NCBI GenBank assembly: GCA_943737045.1
Contig: CALSFV010000203.1
Location: 708,001-772,000, forward strand
Origin: Parapristionchus giblindavisi
Lineage: Eukaryota > Nematoda > Chromadorea > Rhabditida > Diplogasteridae
Direction of reading: 5' to 3'
DNA length: 64,000 nucleotides
Below, in pieces: positions 24,301-34,200 of the stretch. Under the pieces are notes generated by a model. It was given only the letters and a program-made list of their open reading frames with translations, searched no databases and was not told the DNA's origin. Each line of letters opens with the position of its first letter. The first letter of the stretch is position 1. A program made the position numbers and the translations under genes.

Positions 24301-25636
24301 CGATCGATCAATAAAGGTTAGCTATCATAACCTACAGTAACCTTTTACTGTATCACTATTGATAATGAGGGTTTTACAATTGGACCAAAAACACTACAAA
24401 AATTACGTAGAAGTGTAAGTAAGGCAAATGTAACTATAAAAAAAGCAAATTTAACGACGCATTAATTACCTTTTAGCAGCAATTGATTTATTGTTCCAGG
24501 ATCGGTAGTATTCGAAATCGCTGACTCTCACTATTAAGATTTTGAGATTTGAAAAATATTCAGACGCAGCGGAAATATATAAAGCGCGCAAATGTACGCC
24601 GGCGCATATTGAAAACTCGATCAGTGCTTTCTGCCCTTTCTGTGATTCTGCCGGCAAATTATGTCGATCAATATGCATTATGTTTCGCAAATATTCAAGA
24701 AAATATAGTACGATAATAAACGATAATAAATCACGATAATAAAATCGATGATAAGACGAATGAGCCTATGCGAATGCAACTCGATTAGCGGACTTGGTCA
24801 GAAGTAAATACACGTTGATTTAGCTGGGAAATTCATACAATCATTCGATAGAATGAAGGGTTCGACGATGTGAAACACATATACTTATAAATATACTTAT
24901 TGAAGCAACTCGCAGCTGGACCAAATAAACTGGTACTACGCATGCGCCAATATACCTAATACGTTGAGATAACCAATCGCATATGGTTCACCTGTTTCGT
25001 GTTTGCAATAAATACTTAATAACAGAGCTATTTCTGTTCAGATCAGAAGACCACGCTGGTGTTGAAGGGCTATTTTCTCCATTAAAATGATAATTAGATT
25101 GATATTGTGCGTATAAAATGTACTTGCATAAGACAATGACAAATGGTGCTAACGAACGGAAGTCACAATCGAGAGGCGAGCGAGATGTAGCCTTCTACAT
25201 CTCGCCCCGCCTCTCGATTGTCTCTCCGCTGCCTCTCTCTAACCCGGCTGACCTTCGCCGCGCGCTATATTATATATAAAAGAGATCGGCATAGTTTCTG
25301 AACCATGCAAAACAAGAAAGTCTCTTGTGGGAGTGATTGGCTACTCTCGTACCAAATAAACAAGTGTATTTTATACGGTCAATATGCAATTTCATTAAAA
25401 ATTTTTTAAAAATAAACTAAAAAGCTAGATTAACGATAATAGCCGAGAGAGTTCTTGCAAATACTGGCACGTGGGTAACATTTAGCTATTTACCTCAAAA
25501 CTCAAGGAATATATTTCTTTAAAAATTAATTTGAGGTCATTCGATGGTTCCGATTTGTCGGGGAGAGAAGTTGGCAATCGTTGGAGGATTAACATCCAAT
25601 GGAAAACCACAACAAGGAATTCATATCATTCATTGA
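19372..25636 (+). CDS. Kelch-repeat protein
   Basis: Predicted 344-residue intracellular kelch beta-propeller protein. Exons: 19372-19529, 19898-20006, 20123-20195, 22246-22368, 22439-22520, about 22728-22824, 22920-22996, 23055-23170, 23230-23328, 25536-25636. Kelch blades are recognised by Gly-Gly pairs and spaced aromatic residues: LLLWHGGTSKYGG..FDTQHQKW, HHCAFVSGDKYFHIVGGWNG, ITTFDTRSGEWIRHPE, VIGRLGGLRTQRCHSALL, GGHSSIAISPNTITLLGGRA, TILVHGGEPFGRM..MWILDRKGKRL and KLAIVGGLTSNGKP. About six blades are visible, with no BTB, BACK or F-box domain, so it is a propeller-only protein acting by protein binding. An in-frame TAG lies two codons before the start. The 5' edge of exon 22728 is the least certain junction. 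The introns at 20196-22245 and 23329-25535 are large and repeat-bearing. The specific ortholog is not identified. Confidence 0.88.
20196..22245. other. 2.05-kb kelch intron
   Basis: AT-rich, non-coding as far as I can see, with an (AAT)n tract at 21355-21399. No transposase-like frame and no long inverted repeat were recognised. Confidence 0.5.
21355..21399. repeat. (AAT)n microsatellite
   Basis: About 15 uninterrupted AAT units inside the kelch intron 20196-22245. Confidence 0.95.
23329..25535. other. 2.2-kb kelch intron holding repeats
   Basis: Separates the penultimate and last kelch exons. It contains a GC-rich imperfect hairpin at 23375-23427 (arms GTGCACACGCCG and CGGCGTGCGCAC) and the LTR-like or MITE-like element at 25106-25381. 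Short ORFs in it show no domain. Confidence 0.6.
25106..25381. mobile_element. Dispersed repeat, copy 1: solo-LTR-like or MITE-like
   Basis: About 276 bp bounded by TGT..TCA and flanked by the 4-bp direct repeat ATAT. The ends also form an inverted repeat (CGTATAAAATGTACTTG versus CAAGTGTATTTTATACG). Internally it has CTGACCTTCGCCGCGC, a TATA-like TATATAAAAG about 20 bases on, and AATAAA near the 3' end, an order expected of an LTR (promoter, R, poly(A) signal). A strong inner hairpin lies at 25166-25220. A related copy lies at 37955-38184. The long inverted ends fit a MITE; the TG..CA ends, TATA and AATAAA fit a solo LTR. Confidence 0.6.
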
Positions 25637-25771
25637 TCACCATTAATATTGTTTAAATATTTTTTGTCTTGATCATTACTTTTTGTGTTTCATCCGCTTT
25701 CAAAAAATATCCAACAAAAATATTTAATTAGAATTTAAATTATGATTCAATTCACTTGACAATGTACAGTG

Positions 25772-25777
25772 AATAAA
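25772..25777 (+). terminator. Poly(A) signal of the kelch gene
   Basis: AATAAA, overlapping a second copy, 136 bases after the kelch stop codon. Confidence 0.5.
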
Positions 25778-26900
25778 TAAATGGACACGTAACAGTCAAT
25801 CAATAAATAAGATAAAGTACATTTATATGAAAGGATTAGAAGTAACCCTTTCTCTCGATCTCCAATATATTGCGGTTCTCCTTTATATCTCTATGCTCTT
25901 TTCTCATTCTTCACACACCACTCTGCCGACCGTGTCTGAAGCCAATAGGCCGAACTCTCGAAGGAAGCCATTGATTCCCTCCTTTTTGCCTCCATTTTCT
26001 CCTCTTCATTGTTGTACATGTATCTGGAATGGCTCTGTACAAGCCCCACCCCAGTATCCCCTCCTTTCTATTCTCCACTTTCTCTATCTATATCTCTCAC
26101 TCTCACCAAGTCTATCTCTTCCTCCGCTTCTTTCTCTATTCCCCATATTTCTTGCTTCGCTTTCTGCTTCTAAGACCATCATCATTTCTCCTTAACTTAT
26201 TTCTTGTCATCGACTTCTTTGTTTCGTGCTCTTTCTAAATTGCCTCTCTCTCTGCCACCAAGTGCACGACAAAGGCAACAAAGTCGATCTCGCGCTATTG
26301 TCTATATATGTCTAGGCTGCTCAACTCTACCCTGCTCACCAGTACCTCACAACTTGTATTACTTTTCGATGACGATACCATCATTATATCTGCATCCTCT
26401 ATCCTAGTTTCACCATTGCCCTTCCATTCTCACGCCTTCTCTTTCGCTTTTCCATCTCAACTTTCCATTGAATATCATCAAAGTTTGTTCAAGGATAATG
26501 AAGACAGAATTTCTTCGCTTCAGCGGATCTTTTCTATCGTAGTTTTTTTCTCCTATCTTGCTTCTGTTATTCTATTGAACTCTTCACTATCACTATTTCC
26601 TCCATCTCTTTTATTCACTCTGCAATTCTAATCATTCCTCAATAGTATTTGTGCTCACCAGTCGATATCCACACTTTCTTTGTATCTCTCTTGTTTCTTA
26701 CACCTGGATAGTATCAACACCTGCATAGTCAGTTCACCCCCACTCTCGCAAATCATGAATGGTTTGATATGATTTAGTTCTATTTACTCCACTGGAATAA
26801 TGAATATTGTATTTTTATATTATTTATACGCTTTGTGGTGATTTATCGAGAAAAGTATTAAAAAAAAGGAAAAGTTTTTAAGTTTTGAAACTTAGATAGA

Positions 26901-27210
26901 GCAAATATCTCGTATACTAGCTGTAGACTTGAAACTTGTTTTCTGAGTCAAAACCACAAAAAATCTTTAAAAGTTTCAAGTCTCTCGATCTATTAGGAAC
27001 AGAGATATTTGCTTTTTACATGATTTTTAAAGGAAAAACTTAAAAATTCAATTTTTTTTCAGAAAAACCCGGAAAATGCATGTACAAAGCAAATATCTCC
27101 GTTCCTAGTAGATCGAGAGACTTGAAAATTTGCTTATAAGCTTTTTTCGCGATGTCACCCCTGAAAATAAGTTTCAAGTCTCCAGATAGTCAAGGAAACG
27201 AGACATTTGC
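26901..27210. repeat. Four-arm alternating palindromic repeat
   Basis: A core of about 40 bp, starting GCAAATATCTC and running to AGACTTGAAA, occurs four times in alternating orientation: plus at about 26901-26936, minus at 26971-27012, plus at 27089-27130 and minus at 27170-27210. The two hairpins are offset by about 190 bp, so this is a tandem duplication of a foldback unit. No coding sequence lies inside. Confidence 0.75.
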
Positions 27211-27918
27211 TTTTTACAGTGCTTTTTCCAAGAGGGCAAAACTAACACCGTTTTGCTATTCCGAGTGCTTTTCACTGAAAACTACCACCACACTAAACTG
27301 TTCAAAGTTAGTTTGTACTGAGTGAGAAGTGTGATGAGATTTCATGCTTTCCTTATTATACGTTATGATATGTATTATTGTATGTATTGATCGTGTATAG
27401 TTAAGAGTATGTCATCCTCTTCAACAGTCATATCATAGCTTGTGACTCCATTCATCCTCTTCTCAGCAGTGTGTAATTAAAGTCGTTCATCCGTTCTGTC
27501 TCCGTAGTCTCATTATTCAATGTGTCCATATAAATCCCATTCTTTTCCTTTTGCATCTATCTCCCTTCCAAAAATCCGAATCGTCGGCAATTTTAGTCAA
27601 TCTCCCTTCCATCCATTCACTTTTTCCGTTTCAGGAAACGAGCAAAATAATCTCATTTACGTCAGGATTTCACTACTCTTTATGAGATATAACTACTACT
27701 ATAACTCGCACGTCGATTGCCTATTCTAAAGTACAACAAAGAAATCCATTCGCCAGCACTACAATAGCAATGTTAGTTCTCCATTCCCCCTGCCTTCAGT
27801 ATAATTCATTCCTGGTATTCACTATTGTCGAGCAGTTCAACAGGGAATGTGAATCAATAATCATAAGACATTGTCTATTCATAGTGACTATCATTAATCC
27901 AATCATTTCACTCATAGA

Positions 27919-27992
27919 TTCCGCGTGTGAGCGGTCGTCTCTCGACCTTAGATGTGCTGTTGCACTCGTCTACATCGGCATCAAATCCATCT
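27919..27992 (+). other. Exon-like segment, possible upstream exon of the membrane-protein gene
   Basis: Preceded by CTCATAG and followed by a GC-type donor (AAG|GCAAGT). Between them one open frame reads PRVSGRLSTLDVLLHSST plus a Ser/Asn-rich tail. Its end phase (0) does not match the acceptor at 29082, which needs two carried bases, so at least one more exon would be required to join it to that gene. Confidence 0.3.
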
Positions 27993-29016
27993 CATAAGGC
28001 AAGTGGCTCAATCCATTTCCTCCCCCCCCCTATCCATCCCCATCTATTATCCATCCTTATTCTCCTTCACACTTCATTTCTTCAATCTCTTTTCTCTCGC
28101 ACTGAGTAAAAAAGTCGTGAAGAGTCTCTCTTTCGACTGCCTTATTGGATAATGCGCCGTCTCGGTATTCGATTTGGTCGAGAATAAAGGGGAGAAGAAG
28201 AAGAAGAAGAAAGATCTCGATTTGAAGAGGAGAAGGAAGAAGTAACTTATGAGATTTGAGATTGTTGTTAGAGGATCGAAAAGATTGAATAGATAGGCTA
28301 CAGAACAAGAAAATATCACTACCGAATGTGCCTCAAAAAGAATAGATCACAGAAGTATTTACTTCCTAATGAATCTTTTCTTTGTGATTCCATTATAAGT
28401 GTATGTTCTACTTCTTCGTGGGGTGCTCTTGAGCCAATTGTCTCAGAAGGCCGAAAAGCACTCTATGGGAGAGTTTAGCAGAAGAATAAGGAGAGACAGA
28501 CATATAGAGAGAATGTGATATGGTGAGAAGCTAGAGAAAGAAGAGGAGGAATGGAAAGTGGTAGTCTCACTTCAAGCTCACCCTATCCCCACTTTTTGTC
28601 TTTTCTTTTTGGAAGCTCTGATGAGAAGAATAGGGGAGTAGAAGGAGTAAGGAAGAGACAGACTTGAGGATGAGAAAGGACCAGTGAAGGTTGTTTTGAA
28701 GACGGAAGGAGAAAGAAGACCAGGAAAAGTGTTGGACCCAGTCTACAATACCTTCTTGTTCTTCTCCACTATCTGGCAGAAAAAAGGAACGAGAGAAAGA
28801 AGACGACGAAGAATGGTTTGAAGAATAGAATGACGAAGGATTTTGTACAGAAAGAAAGAAGTGATGATGATGTCATGAATATGCCATAGATTTAAAATAT
28901 ATATAAACCATAATGATCTTGATCGAGTTCGTACACGAATATCATAGAGCGACACAAACAAAATAAGTTTTTTGTTAAAAAAACATTCCAATCTTTATTG
29001 ACCGTAATAATTAGAG

Positions 29017-30417
29017 ATGATGGCAATATATCACATAATACTAGTCCAAATTCCAAACGAAAAAAATATTTTTACTTTCAGTTACGGATGTGTTTCGTTC
29101 GGTTTAATCACAACAGGACTCGTCTTCACTGTGTTCGCCATATTCCAGAAAGAATCACAGATCGGAAAGGTTACATTGACAATCTTCTACTAAATGAGAT
29201 TATATCTATGTCAGGTTTGGCTTGCCGGGCCGACGACAATGGTCGTAGGGTTGGTACTGTGTGGTAAAGTGAGTTGATATCTATGAGCTAAAGGATGATA
29301 AATTATGATTTAGGTGATAATTGATTGGGGGCCAGCAATGATGCACGCACGAGAGGGATCACTAGACTCACGATTAGATGAACATGTAAGTTAACATTTA
29401 AAAGTAAGTTAGCATATTTCTAACATGTAAGTTAACATGTCTTTGCCCTTAAACCTGTAACTATCATTCATATATTTTTCTTGCTTTCTTTTCTTATAGT
29501 CCACCACCACAGAATTCTTTCTAGTCTATTATTAGTCTCCCTTTGCCCCTTTCCACTTGACTTGACTGACCTAAAGAAGACATTTTTGTTGTTCTTACTT
29601 CAGATGGCACAACAGATGGTTATGAAAGCACCACCGAATAATCATAATAGTTATCACGTGCCTAATCAGAATCACATGTTACAAATGGCAGGTGAGAAAA
29701 CAATGAGAAAACTACACAATTCATTGTCTTGTTGTTTCAAATGCTGTCGTATGTATGATATATTAAATTAAATAAGGCGATGCAGTCAATTTTGTCTTTT
29801 TGTTCAGGAGCGAGCGGAGAGTGTATAACAAGTGCGGGAATCGTTCGGAATTCTCATCCTGTTGTCCACAAACAGACAAGCATGATTTATGCTAATCCGC
29901 ACGCGAAGCTTCCCGTGATGTCAGCGAAGAAAAACGGGACAATTCCAGTGGGAGGAATCAGTGCGATGGAACATCCCGATTGTATTGTCTACTCACAATA
30001 TGATACACCCCACGGATCAACGAGTGTAAGCAAACCAATTATGAATGCACATATAGTCGTGCAAATACCAAAGATTGTCGTGAAATTTGATGAGGTCAGT
30101 TTATTCCAATACGTGAAAAGAATTAACAATGAAGGGAATAATCATTCTTTTTCCAGGGAGGTGAGACATCGTCAGTTCATCATTCTCAACTCTCTACACA
30201 TACCTCATCGTCAGCTACAATCGTGTCACCAGAACATTCCGTAAGTATCCCTCTCTTCTTCTTTTCTGCTCAAGCTCATTTTTAGGTGAAAGAGTCCACG
30301 TGTGAGTGTAGTAAATATGGATCAATGAGGAAGACACCCTACAATATCCTTCCTCCATCTCGAACAATGTATCAGGGAGAATCATTCCTTATGAATGAGC
30401 GATCATTTCTCATTTGA
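29017..30417 (+). CDS. Multi-pass membrane protein with long polar C-terminal tail, unrecognised family
   Basis: Clear downstream exons: 29082-29169, 29215-29268, 29314-29385, 29604-29691, 29808-30025, 30157-30240, 30286-30417. Two hydrophobic segments lie close together, CVSFGLITTGLVFTVFAIF and PTTMVVGLVLCGKVIIDWG. A cytosolic-looking tail of about 200 residues follows, rich in Met, Gln, His and Ser and ending SFLMNERSFLI. The true 5' end is unclear. An in-frame ATG at 29017 reads through the acceptor at 29082 and gives 266 residues, but TTTTCAG just before 29082 suggests an upstream exon carrying two codon bases, probably encoding the first TM helices; 27919-27992 is a candidate. The layout suggests a four-TM protein with a long tail. 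An AATAAA lies at 30670-30675. I do not recognise the family. Confidence 0.75.
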
Positions 30418-31254
30418 CCACACTCCATAGACCGCATATTATATCCCTATTTCCTCTCTTATCACGCTCAAATCCCCAAATACTCGAACAAATTTGATCT
30501 CTCTGTGATTCCTAATCAATAATAACTCATTACCTATCCACGTTCCCTCGCTTTCTTTGCTCATGTCTAGTGCAAACGTTTACTGTTTGATGATCTCTAT
30601 TACGATATTTGACATGTCTTTCTTTCCTCTCATCCTTTGAAAAGATCATCTTAGACTCCTAGACTGATAAATAAACAGCGTGTCATATTATTCCAACTGT
30701 AACTACGATAAGAAACTCTATCTATGTCTCTTCTCGTCTTCTTCATCTTCGTCAAATTCCTATTTTCGTTTGTGTTCGTTGTGGATGCAAGGACATAAAT
30801 CTAACATACATCAATGTGTTTCCCCCATTCACAGAAAGATTGTCTCAACGATGTCTCTTCATTCAGTTCATCTGACTGTCATATGCATCAATAATATGTG
30901 AAATGAAAGACATGTTGACAAGTGAAAAATGAAAGAATCGTGTGATGGACAAACGTATTGAGAGAAAGAAGACGATCTACGTTTCTAATCGATATGCACA
31001 CAATATTATGGCACATAATTATTAATATAAGTTATGAAACACCAATAAATTAAGAGAGAAGCAAAGAACAATGGTTATAATGAAATCGAGATGCATGGAA
31101 GAGGACTAGATATGACGTAGACTGAGAAGGAAGAAATGATCGTGAGAACAATCTCACGTTTGATAAGTCTGGCACGTAGAGTTTTTTTTTCAAAAGAATA
31201 TGAACACACACAATGAAAGACGCAAAATACAAGTAGTTGAAAATAATTATTAAT
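30418..31254. other. Convergent 3' intergenic region
   Basis: Lies between the stop codons of the plus-strand membrane-protein gene and the minus-strand MAM gene. AATAAA at 30670-30675 probably serves the former. Nothing else is recognisable. Confidence 0.5.
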
Positions 31255-34200
31255 TTAATCAGAGCTGAAAAAGTCTTCAGGATCTAATCTACTATATGAT
31301 CTCAAACGATCAAATGGATTAATTCTACTCGATGGAGTCACCGTATATTGAGGATGTTGGGGATACGTCTGATGAGTGGGATTGTGATTGAACTCCCCTA
31401 ATGAATGAAGTGGCGGTATTCTCTGTTTATGAGCGACGACCCCTTCTATTCGAGGTTTACCATCAACTTCTAATTGATCGTCGATGAGAGCAGCTGAGAA
31501 CATTCGATGAACCTAAAGAATTGGTATTGTATTTGTTTAGCAATTAACAGGAATGTTTGCCTCTTCGGGAGCAAAATTCTTGGGATCACATATGGCGACC
31601 CTCATATTGTCCAAGGCAATGGAAGTCCTCGTCTCCGCTCGCTCACTGTTGTGGGCAACGAGGAAGAACTGCAAAGGTATGATAAAAGGATAATTACATT
31701 ATGTATAGGTATAAGGTACAAGGTGCAATAATATTTATGAATTATACTATACTTACATGTTAGTATTGTACTTGGTTATGCCATAGGTTAAATGAAGAGT
31801 TGGGTTTTTATCGGTCAGACGCGTTTCGGGTATTCAACCCATCATTTTATGCAAATCTCCTATACTTACATGAGTAGTTCCAGGTGGAAGTTGCACATGA
31901 ACAGTGTTCCATCTATACGCATTTCTCGCTGTGACTGCACGGAGAATGGAAGGACAACGAGCGAAGGCGGCCACTGTTCGTAGAGGAGTGGTATATCGAC
32001 TACCCAGACACAGACGGATTGTTGATGATTGAGTTGGACGATAATACCTTCAAGTGTTTTAATTGTTTATTCCTACTACATACTACCATGTACACTACGA
32101 GACATAAAATGCGACTTACTGGAAGAGAAGAACATTGAGAGACGTGCTGAGATTGAACTTGGGTGATTCTAGAATGGCTACATCTCCGGGAGCGAGAAGG
32201 GAAGATACGAATTGTCCGTTGGTTGGAACAGGTCGAACATCCGTCGAGCCAGATAGTGGATAACCATATCCTGCAAGCGATTCATGTTTTATTAAACGTT
32301 TGAATTTGAACTTTTTTTTATTTTCTTGATATAGGGAAACAATCGACTAACCTCGATTTCTCAATGTCCATGGAACCTTTGTCAATCCATGATTTAGATA
32401 GTTACAAGCACTGTCTGAAATGGTCTAAATTAATCTTTTCTATGGGCGAATATTCTCCGCCTTTTTAGGTCTCTCTGATTTTAGGACTGAAGGAAAGCTC
32501 TCGGAGTAAAATTCATTCCGAACTCGGTTGTAAAATCTCATATCAGGCCTCAACTCAGACCGAACTTTTTTTTTATTTGGCCTAAAATCTGGATTGACAT
32601 AAGACCTCACTTCGGAAATCAAGCCCAGAAGAAGTAACTCATTTCTTTCGTCATAAAATAAGACAGGCCCAAAATGCGTAGTTGATCATACCATCGAAAT
32701 TACAATTGAGTAGTGAACAGTAATCAATAGGTCTTGGTGTAGTTGTATACGAACGAACTCCATTGCTAGTGAATCTCAATCATCCTTCATTAGGTATGCA
32801 AAGAGAGCGAAACAATACCTTGGTGGTGATCTCGTAGTTGAGTATGTCGCCATGACTTCTTCAGATCCTTCTTCCTCTGCTGCTGACGTACTCAATGGAG
32901 AAGTGGTCGTGATCTTTCTCCTAACAATGGATGACATCAAGAAACAAGAGTAACGAGACCAAATCTTACGTCGGATAGGTCCTAGACTTCTTCTGCGGTT
33001 TAATAGTCACGAATTTAGCTGTAGTTGGGGTGGTTTCTTCCAAATCACCTGTCTCCTCGTACTCATCAGAACCGTGTTCCGTTACGGGTTCCTGAATTTG
33101 GTTGTTTACTTCTTAGAAATTTACAAGTTATTTCGATGGAATCTAATCATAACTGTATAATAACCTCAGTAGTCTTTCTTCTAATCGGTCTAAAAGTAGT
33201 TGTTTCCTCGGTAGCTTCGTCTTCCTCAGGTGTAGTTGGTACTTCTTCTGTGGTTGTAGGAACAGGAGTGGTGGTAGGAATAACACATTCGCCTAGATAG
33301 GCTATCTGATAAGGCAAAGGATCACAAGTAATAATAGTATTATAATAAAGCGTATTATGAAAATATTATTACCTCATCAACGATCAAGTACTTGTTCTTT
33401 GAACCTGCCTCCCACTGAGGAACGAGATTTAACTGCAAAAAAATTGGATTATGATTCGATTAATTGGAATGACTAATAACTCACGGTAAATGCTTCCTTG
33501 ATATTTCCTGGTAGCTCAAATACAGCCAGTGAGGCATCTTGGGGACTTGGTGGTTGACGATCAAAACATTCTATGCGAGTACTATCTATACCGTATCTAA
33601 ATTTCACATATCAGTACAATCGATTCATAGTCACAACCAACCCGAGCGCACAAACTTGAACGGTCACGTTGCCGTTGGACCACATTCGGAACAGAACCTG
33701 GATAAGCAAACATTAAAGAGGAACAATGAATAACTAATAAATAATAAGAATAAAGAAGGTTGATGCAATGATTTAGGGATGTTTTATCACCTTTCCTTGC
33801 CCTTTTTGGCATCGAATTGGATCGGAAGTGAGCATTACTGTTCCTTGAAGAACCAGTGCAGCAGGAAAAGTGGGTGGAAGAGTATCGGGACCAATATCCT
33901 CTTCAAGTGTTGGAATAGCGCCTAAACGAAAACAGATTTATTTATTACAGTTCTCTGGGAAAAATGGTAATTCATGACAATGTATGTAGCCTTGTAATAG
34001 CTTTGTAATCCGGTTATGAACGAAAGTTTTGAATGAATGATAGAATAAAAGTCACACCTTCTTGTACAATAGCCCATCGTCCTGCCTCGGCTCCCCATTG
34101 GCAAGCAAATTCCTCTTTGAAATCACAAAGAAGCTTGGATGAGTTACTCAAGATCATATTCAATCGCCGATCAAAGAGAGGACTTGTTTTGTTTCCGTGG

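Larger units (their letters stand above)
25637..29016. other. Intergenic region between the kelch and membrane-protein genes
   Basis: 3.4 kb. Contains the kelch 3' UTR with AATAAA at 25772-25777, a long pyrimidine-rich tract (about 25,830-26,760) that creates many spurious Ser/Leu/Pro ORFs, the four-arm palindrome at 26901-27210, and an exon-like segment at 27919-27992 that may belong to the next gene. Confidence 0.5.

Noticed and set aside
25827..26640. Long plus-strand ORFs rich in Ser, Leu and Pro
   Set aside because: They overlap in all frames within a pyrimidine-rich tract, have no domain, no consistent splice sites and no signal peptide followed by structured sequence.
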